NCBI GenBank assembly: GCA_001662425.1
Contig: BDDC01001355.1
Location: 9,261-26,141, forward strand
Source of the DNA: Chlamydomonas sphaeroides
Lineage: Eukaryota > Chlorophyta > Chlorophyceae > Chlamydomonadales > Chlamydomonadaceae
Direction: 5' to 3'
Length of the DNA: 16,881 nt
Shown here: piece after piece, positions 9,401-16,575 of the stretch
How the letters are laid out: every line of letters starts with the position of its first letter
Numbering within the stretch: position 1 is the stretch's first letter
Translations under genes and position numbers: made by a program
Notes under the pieces: generated by a model
What the model was told of the DNA's origin: nothing
The model's database searches: none
What the model saw: the letters and a program-made list of their open reading frames with translations, nothing else

Positions 9401-12400
9401 CCGCCACCACCAGCAGGGGCCCGATGGAGACGCGCCAGTCAGGCCGCCGGGCTCGCTGGCGGCGTCCTCGGCCGCCGCCTCCTCCGCCGCAGCCACCGAG
9501 GTGGTGCTCGACTTTGTAGCGGAGCTGCTGGCGGAGGGGCGCGTGGTGGTGCGGCCCGACTTTGCGCTGCGGCTGCTGCGGCACGTCGCGGCGCGCGGCG
9601 GCCGCGCGCGCGCCGCCGAGGCCGCGGCCGCGGCGGGCGGCGGCGGCTGCGCGGCGGTGGCGGCGGCGGCGCAGGCGCGCGCGGACGGCGGCGCGGCGGA
9701 GGCGCTGTTCGAGCGGCTGGTGGTGGCTGTGGGCGTCAATGAGGAGGGCGCGGCGCGGGTGGACCCCGACAGGCTGAGCGAGCAGGTGGGGAATTCCAGG
9801 ATACGGTATGATTACTTTGGCCTCTTGTTTGATGGTGATAATGTTGATTGCACGGGCTGAGCGAGCCAGTGGCGGGCCGCTGCGATGCCACAGGGTGGGA
9901 GCGGTGGCGGGGGGCAATCGGGGTGGGCCCTGAGGGCAAGGCCACAAGCCTTGCAGACCGTGCAGCCATGCTGCGGTGCACGCCACCACCGAGCATGCCT
10001 CAGCGACCTCGCGTTCTTTTGCTTGCTGACCCGTCGGCGCCGCTGCCCCAACCTGCAGGAGGCGGCGACTGCGTCGCAGCTGGCCACGGCCGCGGGCTTC
10101 TCCTCCGCCACCGCCACGCTGCACCACCTGAGGGGCGACTACGCCGCCGCCCTCGCCGCGCACCTGCGCCGAGGCACCGCCCGAGCCGCCGCCGCCGCCG
10201 CCGCTGCAGCAGCGCAGGCCGCAGGCGGCGCCGCGGCCCCCGGGCCCGGCCCCGCGGCCGAGGCGTTTGCCTACATGCGCCGCTTTCTGGAGCGGGGCGC
10301 GCCCACAACGGCGCAGCGCGCGGCGCTGTACGAGGCGCTGCTGGCGGCGGCGCCGGAGCTGGTGGCGGCCGACCCCGCGGCCACCGCCGAGGTGCGGGCG
10401 ACCAGGGCGCGCTGTGATGAGCTGCGGCGCTTCCCAAGGGCCTGCCGGTTCGCGGGTCGTGCGCTGCCCATCGGCATGTCCGTCACCAACTCGCACCAGG
10501 CAACCTCCCCCCTCCGCCCCCTCCCAGCTCCCCCTGGCGCGATTCCCCACACCGCTCCCAGCTGCCCCTAGCGCGCCATGCCCAGGGTGCCAGGTTCACG
10601 CACCCTCACCCTCACCCTGCGATGCATAGCTTTGCCGCCCCTCCGCCCCCACCTCCCTCCCCTGCCAGCTGCTGCTGGCGCACTTCCCAGGCGAGGCGCA
10701 GGCCGCCGCGCTGCTGGCGCGCCTGGCGGGCCGCCGCCGCCTGCAGTACGACTTCCTGTCGGCGGCGGTGGCGCACCAGCGGGCGCTGCAGGCGGTGAGG
10801 GCGGGCAGGCTGTGTGGGGCGAGGGCAGGTGGCAGGGCTGGGAAAGGGGTGGGCACCGTGGATGGGCACCGACGAGGGCAAGGTCCTCGGCGCCAATGGC
10901 CTGGGATGCCGGCGCCCTGTGTTGTTGTCCTTTGCACCCCTTACCAAGGACGGCATGCCGTCCTCTCCCTGCCCCCAGGCCCTGGACTCCGACCACCTCC
11001 ATCATCCCCCGCCGACACCTGGCTCGCGCCCCGCCGGCGGCGGCGGCGGCGGCGCCCTGCTGCCCGGCGGCCTCTTCCCGCACGGCCTGCCGCCGGGCGC
11101 CGCCGCCGCCGTGGCGGCGCTGGGCTCCTGGATGAGCCAGCCGGCCGTGTGCGATGCGTACGTGCAGCTGCTGTGCGAGTACGAGCCGGGCGCCGTACTG
11201 CCGTTCCTGCAGCAGCACCACGACTACGACGTACGGCACTGCATCGGGCTGTGCCGTACGGCGGGCGTGCTGGACGCGGAGGCCTTCCTGCACGAGCGCT
11301 TGGGCGAGCTAGAGGCGGCGCTGGAGCTGCACGCGCGGGACGTGCAGAGGTACGGCATCGTACGGCGCGCAGTACATCACGGTAGACGGTCACGGGGCGC
11401 CGAGTGCGCGTAGCAGGCGGCGCTGCTGGAGGGCCACAGGGTGCAGTGGTGCTGGGCACTGCGAGCCGCAGGCCGCTGGCCGCCTAGGCTAAGCCGAGCG
11501 CGCACCAGCCACGCCGGCTCTGTGGCCTCCTGCTAGCGAACTCGACCAGTTGGTTCCTCGCTGCGTAGCCCGTGTCGGTACGTCCCCCGCTATCCGAGGA
11601 CGCTAGCTTGGTGCGTGCATCCAACCCCTTGCGCCGCACGCGCCCTCGCCTGCCCGCAGGCGCAATCGGGAGCTGCGCGAGGCCGTGCTGAGCGGCGCGG
11701 TGCGGTGCTACCACGCCGCCCCCGGGTCGGGCGAGTTCCAGGACCACCTGGCCTGGCTGCTGGAGCTGTCGCCGCGGCTGGGCATGCTGCTGCCGGTGGG
11801 GCGGACGGAGGGGCCAAAGGAGGGCGAGGCGGCCCATGGCGGAGCAAGGAGCCCGAGGGCGCCAGGGCTCAAGTGTGATTGACGGCTTGGTCAGCTGCAG
11901 ACTCAGCGGCCGGCAAGCAAGTTGCCCGAGGCAGCGGCACAGCGACATGAGCCGCCCCACCTGACTCACGCCATGTCCCGCACAAGCACGCCCTCACTCC
12001 CCCGTGTCGGACCGCCGGCGAGCGCGCTCGAGCCAGCGCGCTCACCATCCTTGCACCACCCCCTCCCCCGTGTGGGGCTCCGTTCTACCTAACACTGGAA
12101 CACACCCCTCCCCCGTGTTGGACCGCCTGTGTGCAGAGCTCGCTGGGCAGGTCGGCGGCTGAGGCGGCGGAGCGGGCGCGGCACGCCGCCGCTGCTGGCC
12201 CTGTGCAGCGCCCTGCGGCGCCTGCCTCGGCCGGGTGAGGGGTTTGCGAGGGCTGGGTCTCCTTGTGTGTGGCGCCACCGCAAGAGCTGCGAGCCCTGCG
12301 TGTCCTTTTGCCAGAGAGGCGCCCTTGCAGCGGCGCAGCGAAGCATAGGCCCGTTCGGCCTCCGCTACATGCGCTGTCGGGCTCATACTCCGCCGCCTAT

Positions 12401-14604
12401 CCGCAGAGCTCCCGCGCCGCCGCTGACAACCGCCGGCGCCTTCGCGGCGGCCGCCACCGCCGCGGCCTCCGTCGCCGCCGCCGCTGCCAGCACCGTCGCC
12501 TCCTCCGCCGTCACCGCCATGACGGCCACCGCCACCACCGCCGTCAGCGCTGCCACCGCCGTCGCCTCCACCGCCGCCAGCGCCGCCAACGCCATGGCCG
12601 CCGCCGCCACCTCCGCCGCCAGCGCCGTGGCCGCCGCCGCCGTGGCCGCCACCACCTCCGCCTCGCAGCGCTCCGCCGCCTCGGCTGGCGGCGCCGCCGC
12701 CCAGCCCATCTCTCCACCGGCGGCAGCGCACGCCGCCACCGCCGCCGCCGCCTCGTCCTCGTTTCGGTCCCCTGGCGGCGCGCCGCCGCCGCCCCAGGGC
12801 CCCGGCAGGCCGCCGCCCGAGCTGGTCCGGTCGTGGGAGGCGCTCTGCAGCGCGGTCGCCTTTTGCGGCCGCGCCTTCCAGCAGCAGCAGGCGCAGCAGG
12901 CGCAGCCGCGGCAGGGCGGTGCCGCTGCAGCCGCGGCGCCCGCTGGGCCCTCGCCCGCCGCCTGCTGGTATCGGCTGCTGGATGCCTACGTGGCCGAGGT
13001 GCGGACGGGCAGGCCGCGCCAGCACCCGAGCCAGGCACCGGGGCCGGGGCCGGGGCGGCGGCAGGGCGAGGCGTGGCCGGACGCGGGCGCGGCCGGCGGC
13101 GCCGCGGCGCTGGGCGCGGCGGCGGCGGCCGGCGACGCGGCGGCGGCGGCGGCGTGCGGCGCTCGGGTGCTGCACCACGTGTTCTGCGTCTTCCTGGAGG
13201 AGGTGCGTGCGCGCGTGCTTGTCCGTGAGTTTGTTCGTATCGCGGTCAAATAACGCACCCCGCGCGGCACGCCCTGGACTGGTGGCACGTCGGTCGTGCC
13301 TCGTGCGTATGAAGCAGGGATGCGTTCGGCGTTAACGAGGGGCGGCCTCACGCCACGACGCCGCGACGGAGGCTGGCAGAGATGGGGGTTAGGGAAGCAT
13401 GGCGCCCTCCGGAGGGCCCACGCGGCCGCATGGGCTCGCCTTGCCCTCCCCCTCCCTGCAGGTCATCAGCCGCATGTCCGACTGTGTGCCGCCGAGCGAG
13501 GTGGTACGGCACATCATCAACACGTACGGCAGCCAGGACTTTGGCGGCTTCAGGTGCGGCCGCAGACTGTTTGCTTGGGCCCACCGCACCCACCCTCACC
13601 CGGCCGCACGGCAACCCTGGATGGCCGGGCCTGTGCCGCTCCCTGTACGGAGCCGCGCCGCCCACCTGTGGCCCCACAGCGCCGCGTGCGGACGGTCCCG
13701 GAATGCGGCACACCCCCACCGTGCTCCCACTGGTGTGCTGATCACCTCCCACCCACCCGGCGCCTGGCCCCTCCCTGGTGCGGCGCAGGTCCACGCTGCT
13801 GGGGCTGCTGGGGTCGTGCGCGTACGAGCAGGCCATCATGGCCTCGGCGCAGAGGAGCATCGCACGGGGCGTGTTCGCCAGCCTGCGGTAGGGCCGGGGG
13901 CCACGTTGCAGGCAGACCGCGGTGATGCCACAAACGACTGTTACGGCAGGGGTGGCTGGGCGAAGATTGAATGCCCAAGATTGCAAACCAGCTGTCAGCT
14001 CGCTGTCCTTCATGGATCCCCCATGTCACGCTGCCGCAGGCACCGCGCCGTCCTGGTCGCCGGCTGCCTGCCGCAGCACGCGCTTCGCACCTCGCAGCCG
14101 CAGCACCCTGACCCGGACGCAGCCCAGGGCCAGGACAGCTCCGCCGCCGGCGCGCCGCCGCCAGCCCTCGACGGCGATCCGGCTGCCGCGGCCGCGGCGG
14201 CCCTGCCCGTGTGGCGCCAGTACGGCGGCGGCGGCGGCCCCTCCGACGGGCCCTTTGCGCCGGCAGGGGCTGGCGGGTCTGGACGGCATGCGGCCGGCAC
14301 CGGGCCCCTGTCCATACCCATGGCGCCGGTAGGGCCGGCCGCAGCCTCCGCGTCGGACGACGGCGAGGAGTCGGCCGCATCGGCCTGGGCGCGGGCGGCG
14401 TCATCCGGGCCTGGCGGCGGGCGGCGGCCGGCCAAGGTGCACGTGCGGGTGGGCGGGGGCGCGCTGCGCAGCGGGGCGCGGGGCGCGGCGGAGGGGCACG
14501 CGGGCGGGGCGGGGGCCGCGGAGGGCGGCGGTGGGCTGGGGGCCGGGGCCGGGGCCCTGGACGTGGATGCGCTGCTGGACTGGACACGGGCGCTGGCCAG
14601 CTGA
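1..14604 (+). CDS. VPS8: VPS8-like CORVET complex subunit (25 exons, 5' partial)
   Basis: Vps8 is the CORVET-specific subunit that binds Rab5-type GTPases and tethers early endosomes before fusion. Predicted exons: 1-2150, 2307-2605, 2815-3202, 3447-3559, 3967-4318, 4418-5110, 5309-5409, 5817-6046, 6377-6581, 6858-7019, 7286-7522, 7814-8046, 8223-8308, 8486-8628, 8841-8984, 9279-9785, 10059-10391, 10669-10794, 10979-11349, 11660-11795, 12137-12234, 12407-13202, 13462-13553, 13789-13887, 14040-14604. Every junction is GT-AG, and the phases join without a stop into about 2885 codons (first full codon at position 2). Family-like blocks are VGHASGSLAVWDM, LTWQERL, VLRLCEGHCLYSA, YKLLVYLK, WYRLLDAYV and GSQDFGGFR. 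The reading frame is already open at base 1, so the start codon is upstream of the window. Animal Vps8 has about 1400 residues and plant Vps8 nearly 2000; this one is longer through low-complexity inserts. The family assignment is strong. Exons 1, 20 and 21 are the least certain. Confidence 0.88.
743..2150 (+). other. VPS8: VPS8 exon 1, disordered Pro/Ala-rich N-terminal extension
   Basis: This is the remainder of the first visible exon, about 470 residues in the same frame as the repeat array. It is rich in Pro, Ala, Gly and acidic residues and is predicted to be disordered. It holds a 51-bp (17-residue) degenerate repeat beginning at 1122, 1173 and 1224 (PAEEQPPAPAL, PAEERPPVPAL, PADGQ), an acidic stretch near 1680-1715 (SEGSEGSEDDLLDLSGL), and a run of about nine Pro codons near 1750-1777. 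The DLLDLSGLM-like acidic-leucine sequence resembles short trafficking motifs, but that is only a resemblance. The donor GTAAGC at 2151 joins in phase to exon 2. No conserved domain is recognised here. The stop-free frame over 2 kb and the in-phase join are the reasons for placing it in VPS8. A separate upstream gene fused by my model is the alternative. Confidence 0.65.
3253..3336 (+). repeat. 12-bp tandem repeat in VPS8 intron 3
   Basis: Seven exact-length copies of GGGCCCCTGGCA or GGGCCCCTGGGA lie inside the intron that spans 3203-3446. Each unit holds the self-complementary GGGCCC. The A/G variants are ordered CA, CA, GA, CA, GA, CA, GA, which suggests that a 24-bp dimer was amplified. 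Confidence 0.95.
3560..3966 (+). other. VPS8 intron 4, with a 13-bp purine-rich tandem repeat
   Basis: This 407-base intron runs from GTGAGG to CGCCAG. At 3596-3648 it holds four copies of a 13-bp unit with core GCGCGAGGGGG (cores starting at 3598, 3611, 3624, 3637). The rest has no feature I can name. A C-rich pyrimidine tract (about 3915-3965) precedes the acceptor. Confidence 0.75.
5404..5487 (+). repeat. 37-bp tandem duplication of the exon 7 splice donor
   Basis: Units begin at 5404, 5441 and 5478 (the last partial), each starting GAGCAGGTG. The first two copies agree at 33 of 37 positions. The first copy spans the exon 7/intron 7 boundary (GAGCAG then GTGGGT at 5410), so the intron begins with two further copies of the donor (GTGCGT at 5447, GTGGCG at 5484). 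Only the first keeps the phase needed to enter exon 8. Reading on to the third copy meets TGA at 5473-5475. Confidence 0.9.
5410..5816 (+). other. VPS8 intron 7, with a long pyrimidine tract
   Basis: This 407-base intron begins in the duplicated donor and ends CCCCCGCAAG. A near-continuous C/T tract occupies about 5755-5812. An upstream acceptor-like site, CCCCCTCAG at 5664-5672, is followed by GCCGACTGCATGGAC, which partly resembles the true start of exon 8 (GTGGACTGTGTGGAC). No matching donor was found for it. Confidence 0.72.
5817..8046 (+). other. VPS8: VPS8 exons 8-12: CORVET core region
   Basis: These exons correspond to the conserved block called the Golgi CORVET complex core vacuolar protein 8 domain. 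Exon 8 contains LTWQERLRTLADIGKWKLGL, then RFALDFY, the usual start of the helical solenoid right after the propeller. Exon 9 contains RGWLVSLAVGLVKAALGQAL. Exon 10 has VLVCLASGRERVLFDGLFPL. Exon 11 has VAVLADCLPRPGPEVVQALV and ends with RCVLHFDVASLDLDQ. Exon 12 opens VLRLCEGHCLYSASAAIYNR. The last two together closely match the family pattern around the splice junction at 7522/7814. Exons 8, 10 and 11 have strong GTGGGC, GTGAGC or GTGGGG donors. Exon 12 ends at CTCAA before GTGAGC; read without splicing it would meet a TGA immediately. Confidence 0.85.
6047..6376 (+). other. VPS8 intron 8, with an A/T-richer island
   Basis: The intron runs from GTGGGC to CCGCCAG. Bases about 6135-6250 are clearly less G+C rich than their surroundings (they include TAGAATTCAATGG and ACACCTAAAGTGACTG), so they may be a small inserted element. 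I found no terminal inverted repeats or coding sequence. Confidence 0.7.
8223..11349 (+). other. VPS8: VPS8 exons 13-19: alpha-solenoid
   Basis: The central helical repeats support CORVET assembly. Exon 12/13 gives YKLLVYLK followed by CLFNRQRFPPG, a family hallmark. Exon 14 has SPDDVKAQLLGLLLFLRPQD. Exon 15 has LLLSVDVAAAVLVLGGAVAG (the 'leucine-x-Asp-x-x-x-Ala-x-x-Val-Leu' helix of Vps8). Exon 16 has VLVNALIDLTQSDRLQQLA, a polyglutamine run and EVVLDFVAELLAEGRVVV. Exon 17 has FSSATATLHHLRGDYAAALA, a typical TPR/clathrin-like helix pair. Exon 18 is short (LLLAHFPGEAQAAALLARLA). Exon 19 has YVQLLCEYEPGAVLPFLQQH and CIGLCRTAGVLDAEAFLHER, the strongest solenoid match to animal and plant Vps8. 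The exon 19 donor, GTACGG at 11350, is weaker than the others. Confidence 0.84.
9354..9398 (+). repeat. CAG microsatellite encoding polyglutamine in VPS8 exon 16
   Basis: About 15 uninterrupted CAG codons lie in frame inside exon 16, flanked by His codons (CAC CAC before; CAC CGC CAC CAC CAG CAG after). The tract sits between two recognisable solenoid helices, LIDLTQSDRLQQL and EVVLDFVAELLAEG, so it probably forms a loop extension. Pure CAG repeats of this length are usually length-variable between individuals. Confidence 0.95.
11350..11659 (+). other. VPS8 intron 19, with an exon-like stretch
   Basis: The intron runs from GTACGG to GCCCGCAG. It opens with short repeats of GTACGGC-type sequence. 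Around 11417-11450 a frame reads AALLEGHRVQW, preceded by GCGTAGCAG; this could be a small alternative exon or a relic. My phase-consistent model does not need it. Confidence 0.55.
11660..13202 (+). other. VPS8: VPS8 exons 20-22: variable region and WYRLLDA block
   Basis: Exon 20 (RELREAVLSGAVRCYH, FQDHLAWLLELSPRLGMLLP) is helical but has no motif I recognise. It is supported by phase (AG + G gives Arg) and a strong GCCCGCAG acceptor. Exon 21 (98 bases) is required to bring the frame into exon 22; it reads SSLGRSAAEAAERARHAA and is weakly supported. Exon 22 begins with about 90 residues of Ala/Thr/Ser low complexity (12408-12700), then returns to family sequence: ELVRSWEALCSAVAFCGRAF, which matches the position of the 'ALCQRN' helix of Vps8, and AACWYRLLDAYVAEV, matching the 'LWFRLLDA' signature. 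A second Gly/Ala insert (about 13000-13150) separates this from VLHHVFCVFLEEV. Confidence 0.72.
11796..12136 (+). other. VPS8 intron 20
   Basis: Starts GTGGGG after LGMLLP and ends GTGTGCAG. It contains a duplicated phrase, 'CCCTCCCCCGTGT' near 12060-12073 and again near 12106-12118, plus a related copy at about 11992-12006. Nothing else is recognised. The poor pyrimidine tract before the acceptor makes this boundary less certain. Confidence 0.55.
13462..14604 (+). other. VPS8: VPS8 exons 23-25: conserved C-terminal helices, then a tail without RING
   Basis: Exon 23 (VISRMSDCVPPSEVVRHIIN, then GSQDFGGFR) and exon 24 (STLLGLLGSCAYEQAIMASA, then QRSIARGVFASLR) reproduce the last conserved helical block of Vps8 very closely. 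In other eukaryotes a RING-H2 zinc finger follows directly. Here exon 25 instead reads HRAVLVAGCLPQHALRTS and then about 170 residues of Gly/Ala/Pro/Ser-rich sequence, ending in DVDALLDWTRALAS and TGA (14602-14604). Only one Cys is seen in exon 25. The join of exon 24 to 25 (CG + G) is in phase, with a good GCCGCAG acceptor at 14039. Confidence 0.8.
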
Positions 14605-14975
14605 GGGCGGCCGCAGGCGGGAATGAGGGCCGGCGGCGGAGCTGAGGCCGTGAGCGCCAGCAGGATGCCTTGGGGCTTGGGAGCTAGCGAGCTGCTGAGG
14701 TGGGGCGTTGGGCAGGTAGCGCATGGGATTGGGGTTGTGGAAGTGCGTGGGTGCGTATCGTGGACACGCGCACGTCCGGTCCTGGGTCTGGCCGCCTGAG
14801 GGCCGGAGCCCCGGCAGCTCCGGCAGCTCCGCCGGCAGTGGGTAGCAGCAGGAGGGTATGTAGCAGGGGAAGCCGAGCGGGCGGGCGCGAGCGATGGAGA
14901 AGCGGAGCCCCTGAGCCCCTGAGCGTGGGTTGCAGGCCAGTGAGTCCCAACGGTTGTAATCGCCCGCTAAGGATG
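14605..14975 (+). other. VPS8 3' untranslated region
   Basis: This is the stretch from the TGA to about 16 bases beyond the TGTAA motif at 14955-14959. It is G-rich, with no reading frame worth reporting. The 3' cleavage point is inferred from the usual 10-20 base spacing after TGTAA in volvocine algae. Confidence 0.6.
14955..14959 (+). terminator. TGTAA polyadenylation signal for VPS8
   Basis: TGTAA is the standard poly(A) signal of Chlamydomonas-type algae. I saw it about 350 bases after the VPS8 stop codon and at no other place on the + strand nearby. The position suits a normal-length 3' UTR. Confidence 0.65.
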
Positions 14976-15582
14976 AGGGGACACTACTGCTACCCATTGG
15001 CTGTTTGGCGTGATTCCTTCCCCCGACAGCGCCCGCGCTCCGCCGTGGTCGACGACGGACCCGACCTCCCGGGGCCGAGCCGCGCACAGCGGCAGCGGCC
15101 CCAACGCGCCTGACAGGGGCGCCGGCCGTGCCGCTGCCGAGACGAGCCCCTTGATAACGGCAGCGCCGGCTCACACACCCACACTTTGTGTTACATTGGC
15201 ACCGCCCGCAACGCAAGCGGATTGCCGTACACGGCTTCTGACGCTATGCAGCACGGTATCCGGTACCAGGGTGCCAAGACCGCGGTGAGGCCGCCTCGGC
15301 GTGACCGAGGCACACTGTGCGTCGGCGGCCCCGCCAAGTGACCCGCGGGCCATGCGCCCCGCTGGGGCTCACCCACCCTGGCACCCGCCCGCCGTGTCCC
15401 ACCGCGCCTGCCTGCGCCGGTGTACCAGCGGGCGCCACCTCTCACAGAGCCCTGCCAGACAACTACTGATGTACTCGTGGTCGCACATGCTACGCACATG
15501 CACACACGTGCCGTGCGATTGTGACTGCCATGTGTCAACAACACCTATAATTCAACACCTATATGCATGCATGGCAACATCC

Positions 15583-15587
15583 TTACA
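15583..15587 (-). terminator. Candidate TGTAA polyadenylation signal, minus strand
   Basis: TTACA on the + strand is TGTAA on the minus strand. It lies about 680 bases downstream of the stop of the Cys-rich reading frame. A second TTACA at 15191-15195 is the alternative. Either would give a long but not unusual algal 3' UTR. Confidence 0.4.
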
Positions 15588-15756
15588 TGGGCAACAGCGG
15601 CATTCATCGTGACAAGCGAGGGCCACAAACAGTAACACCGACCTTAACGATGCGGGGATCTAAAACGCCCACCCCTTCTCCACGTCAACTCCAGCCCGCG
15701 CAGCAGTGCCGCCGCACTACCTACGCTCACACCCGCCGCCATGCATGCGGTGACGG

Positions 15757-15830
15757 GCAGCGGCGGCACATGGGACACTGTCCACGCAGCGGCGGCACAT
15801 GGGACACTGTCCACGCAGCGGCGGCATGGG
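15757..15830. repeat. 29-bp tandem repeat
   Basis: Two exact copies and a partial third begin GCAGCGGCGGCACATGGGAC at 15757 and 15786, and GCAGCGGCGGCATGGG at 15815. The unit lies between the two genes, possibly within the 3' UTR of the minus-strand gene. Confidence 0.93.
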
Positions 15831-16060
15831 TCGACGCACCGCAGACCACACACGGAAACACAGAAGACGCAGCGCCTCGTCTTTAGCGCGCGGCACGGGC
15901 CATGGGCCATGCGTGCACGGGCCACGCATGCTCCGGAGGGGGGGGGACGGACCGGAGCCCGCCCGCAGCGACTACATCCCAGCGCCGCACGGCCTTGCGC
16001 CCGCGGAGCGCGGACCAGCAGCTTAATTTGCAAATTGCTTAGACATGTTACTATCAGCAT

Positions 16061-16080
16061 GCACGCACGCACGCACGCAC
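16061..16080. repeat. GCAC tetranucleotide microsatellite
   Basis: Five tandem GCAC units, followed by an imperfect copy (GCTCAC). Alternating purine/pyrimidine, non-coding. Confidence 0.9.
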
Positions 16081-16269
16081 GCTCACGCTGCAATGTACAG
16101 CCGGCCACACAACCATCCCCTTTCCCGATGCCTCCCCGCGTTGCGCGCGGAGCGGCCAGGTGCTAGTTTGAGAGTCGTACGCAGCGAGGCAGCAGGGGCG
16201 GCAGGCCTGGCCCCCCCAGAGCCCTGTACGTACGCCGCTGCCCTTCATTGCATCGGCCCATCATCCGCG

Positions 16270-16575
16270 CTACTTGCAGAGCGGCCACATGCAGAGCAGC
16301 CCCGAGCAGCACTTGCGGTCGTCGAAACAGCAGCTGGCGCAGCAAAAGTCGTTGCCGCAACACTTGCTGCCGGCTGGGCAGCAGCCCGAGCCGCAGCAAA
16401 TGCCGCCGTCGGAGCAGGAGTAGAAGCCGCAGCAGGTGGAGTTGGTGGGGAGGCAGCGTCCTGAGTACGGCAGAGCGAGGCAGCACGAGCCTTGGCAGCA
16501 AGCAACTGAGCGACCGATGCATCTACTATGCATGGGTATAGTGGACATGGGAGTTTCTATAGGGTCCATCGACAT
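16270..16575 (-). CDS. Very cysteine-rich small protein, possibly the 3' exon of a longer gene
   Basis: The frame encodes 101 residues with 23 Cys, almost all as CC pairs: ACCQGSCC, CCGFYSC, ICCGSGCCPAGSKCCG, NDFCCASCC, KCCSGLLC, ending MWPLCK and TAG (16270-16272). The CC...GCCPxGxxCC pattern recalls granulin-type and other secreted disulfide-knot repeats, but the spacing does not clearly match one family. No signal peptide follows the ATG at 16575, and the first 25 residues lack the Cys pattern. A splice acceptor (CGCTCAG, exon starting at 16505) would begin translation just at ACCQG, so I suspect this is a terminal exon whose N-terminal signal sequence is further right. It is convergent with VPS8. 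The function is not known. The regular Cys pairing and the absence of this pattern on the other strand argue that it is coding. Confidence 0.6.
   Translation of the reverse strand: MSMDPIETPMSTIPMHSRCIGRSVACCQGSCCLALPYSGRCLPTNSTCCGFYSCSDGGICCGSGCCPAGSKCCGNDFCCASCCFDDRKCCSGLLCMWPLCK

Larger units (their letters stand above)
14976..16269. other. Intergenic or 3'-UTR zone between convergent genes
   Basis: No gene is recognised on either strand. The sequence is less G+C rich than the VPS8 exons and contains many CACAC/CACGCA and GCATGC-like stretches. Listed separately are a 29-bp tandem repeat, a GCAC microsatellite and a minus-strand TGTAA. There is also a 12-base perfect palindrome, AATTTGCAAATT, at 16025-16036, and an 8-base inverted repeat CATGCGTG/CACGCATG at 15908-15930. 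Part of this stretch is probably the 3' UTR of the minus-strand gene. Confidence 0.6.

Noticed and set aside
12407..12740. Frame-2 reading of exon 22 (Arg/His-rich)
   Set aside because: It does not lead into the WYRLLDA block; only the frame reached through exon 21 does.
15301..15612. Plus-strand ORF of 103 codons in the intergenic zone
   Set aside because: No recognisable motif, no splice or start context, and it overlaps the likely 3' UTR of the convergent gene.
16248..16541. Plus-strand frame of 97 codons with Arg/Ser runs opposite the Cys-rich ORF
   Set aside because: It is the antisense shadow of the CC-pair codons; no motif and no gene context.
16556..16570. Phage T7 promoter-like CTATAGGG
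   Set aside because: Only the last few bases match; the upstream part of the promoter is absent.
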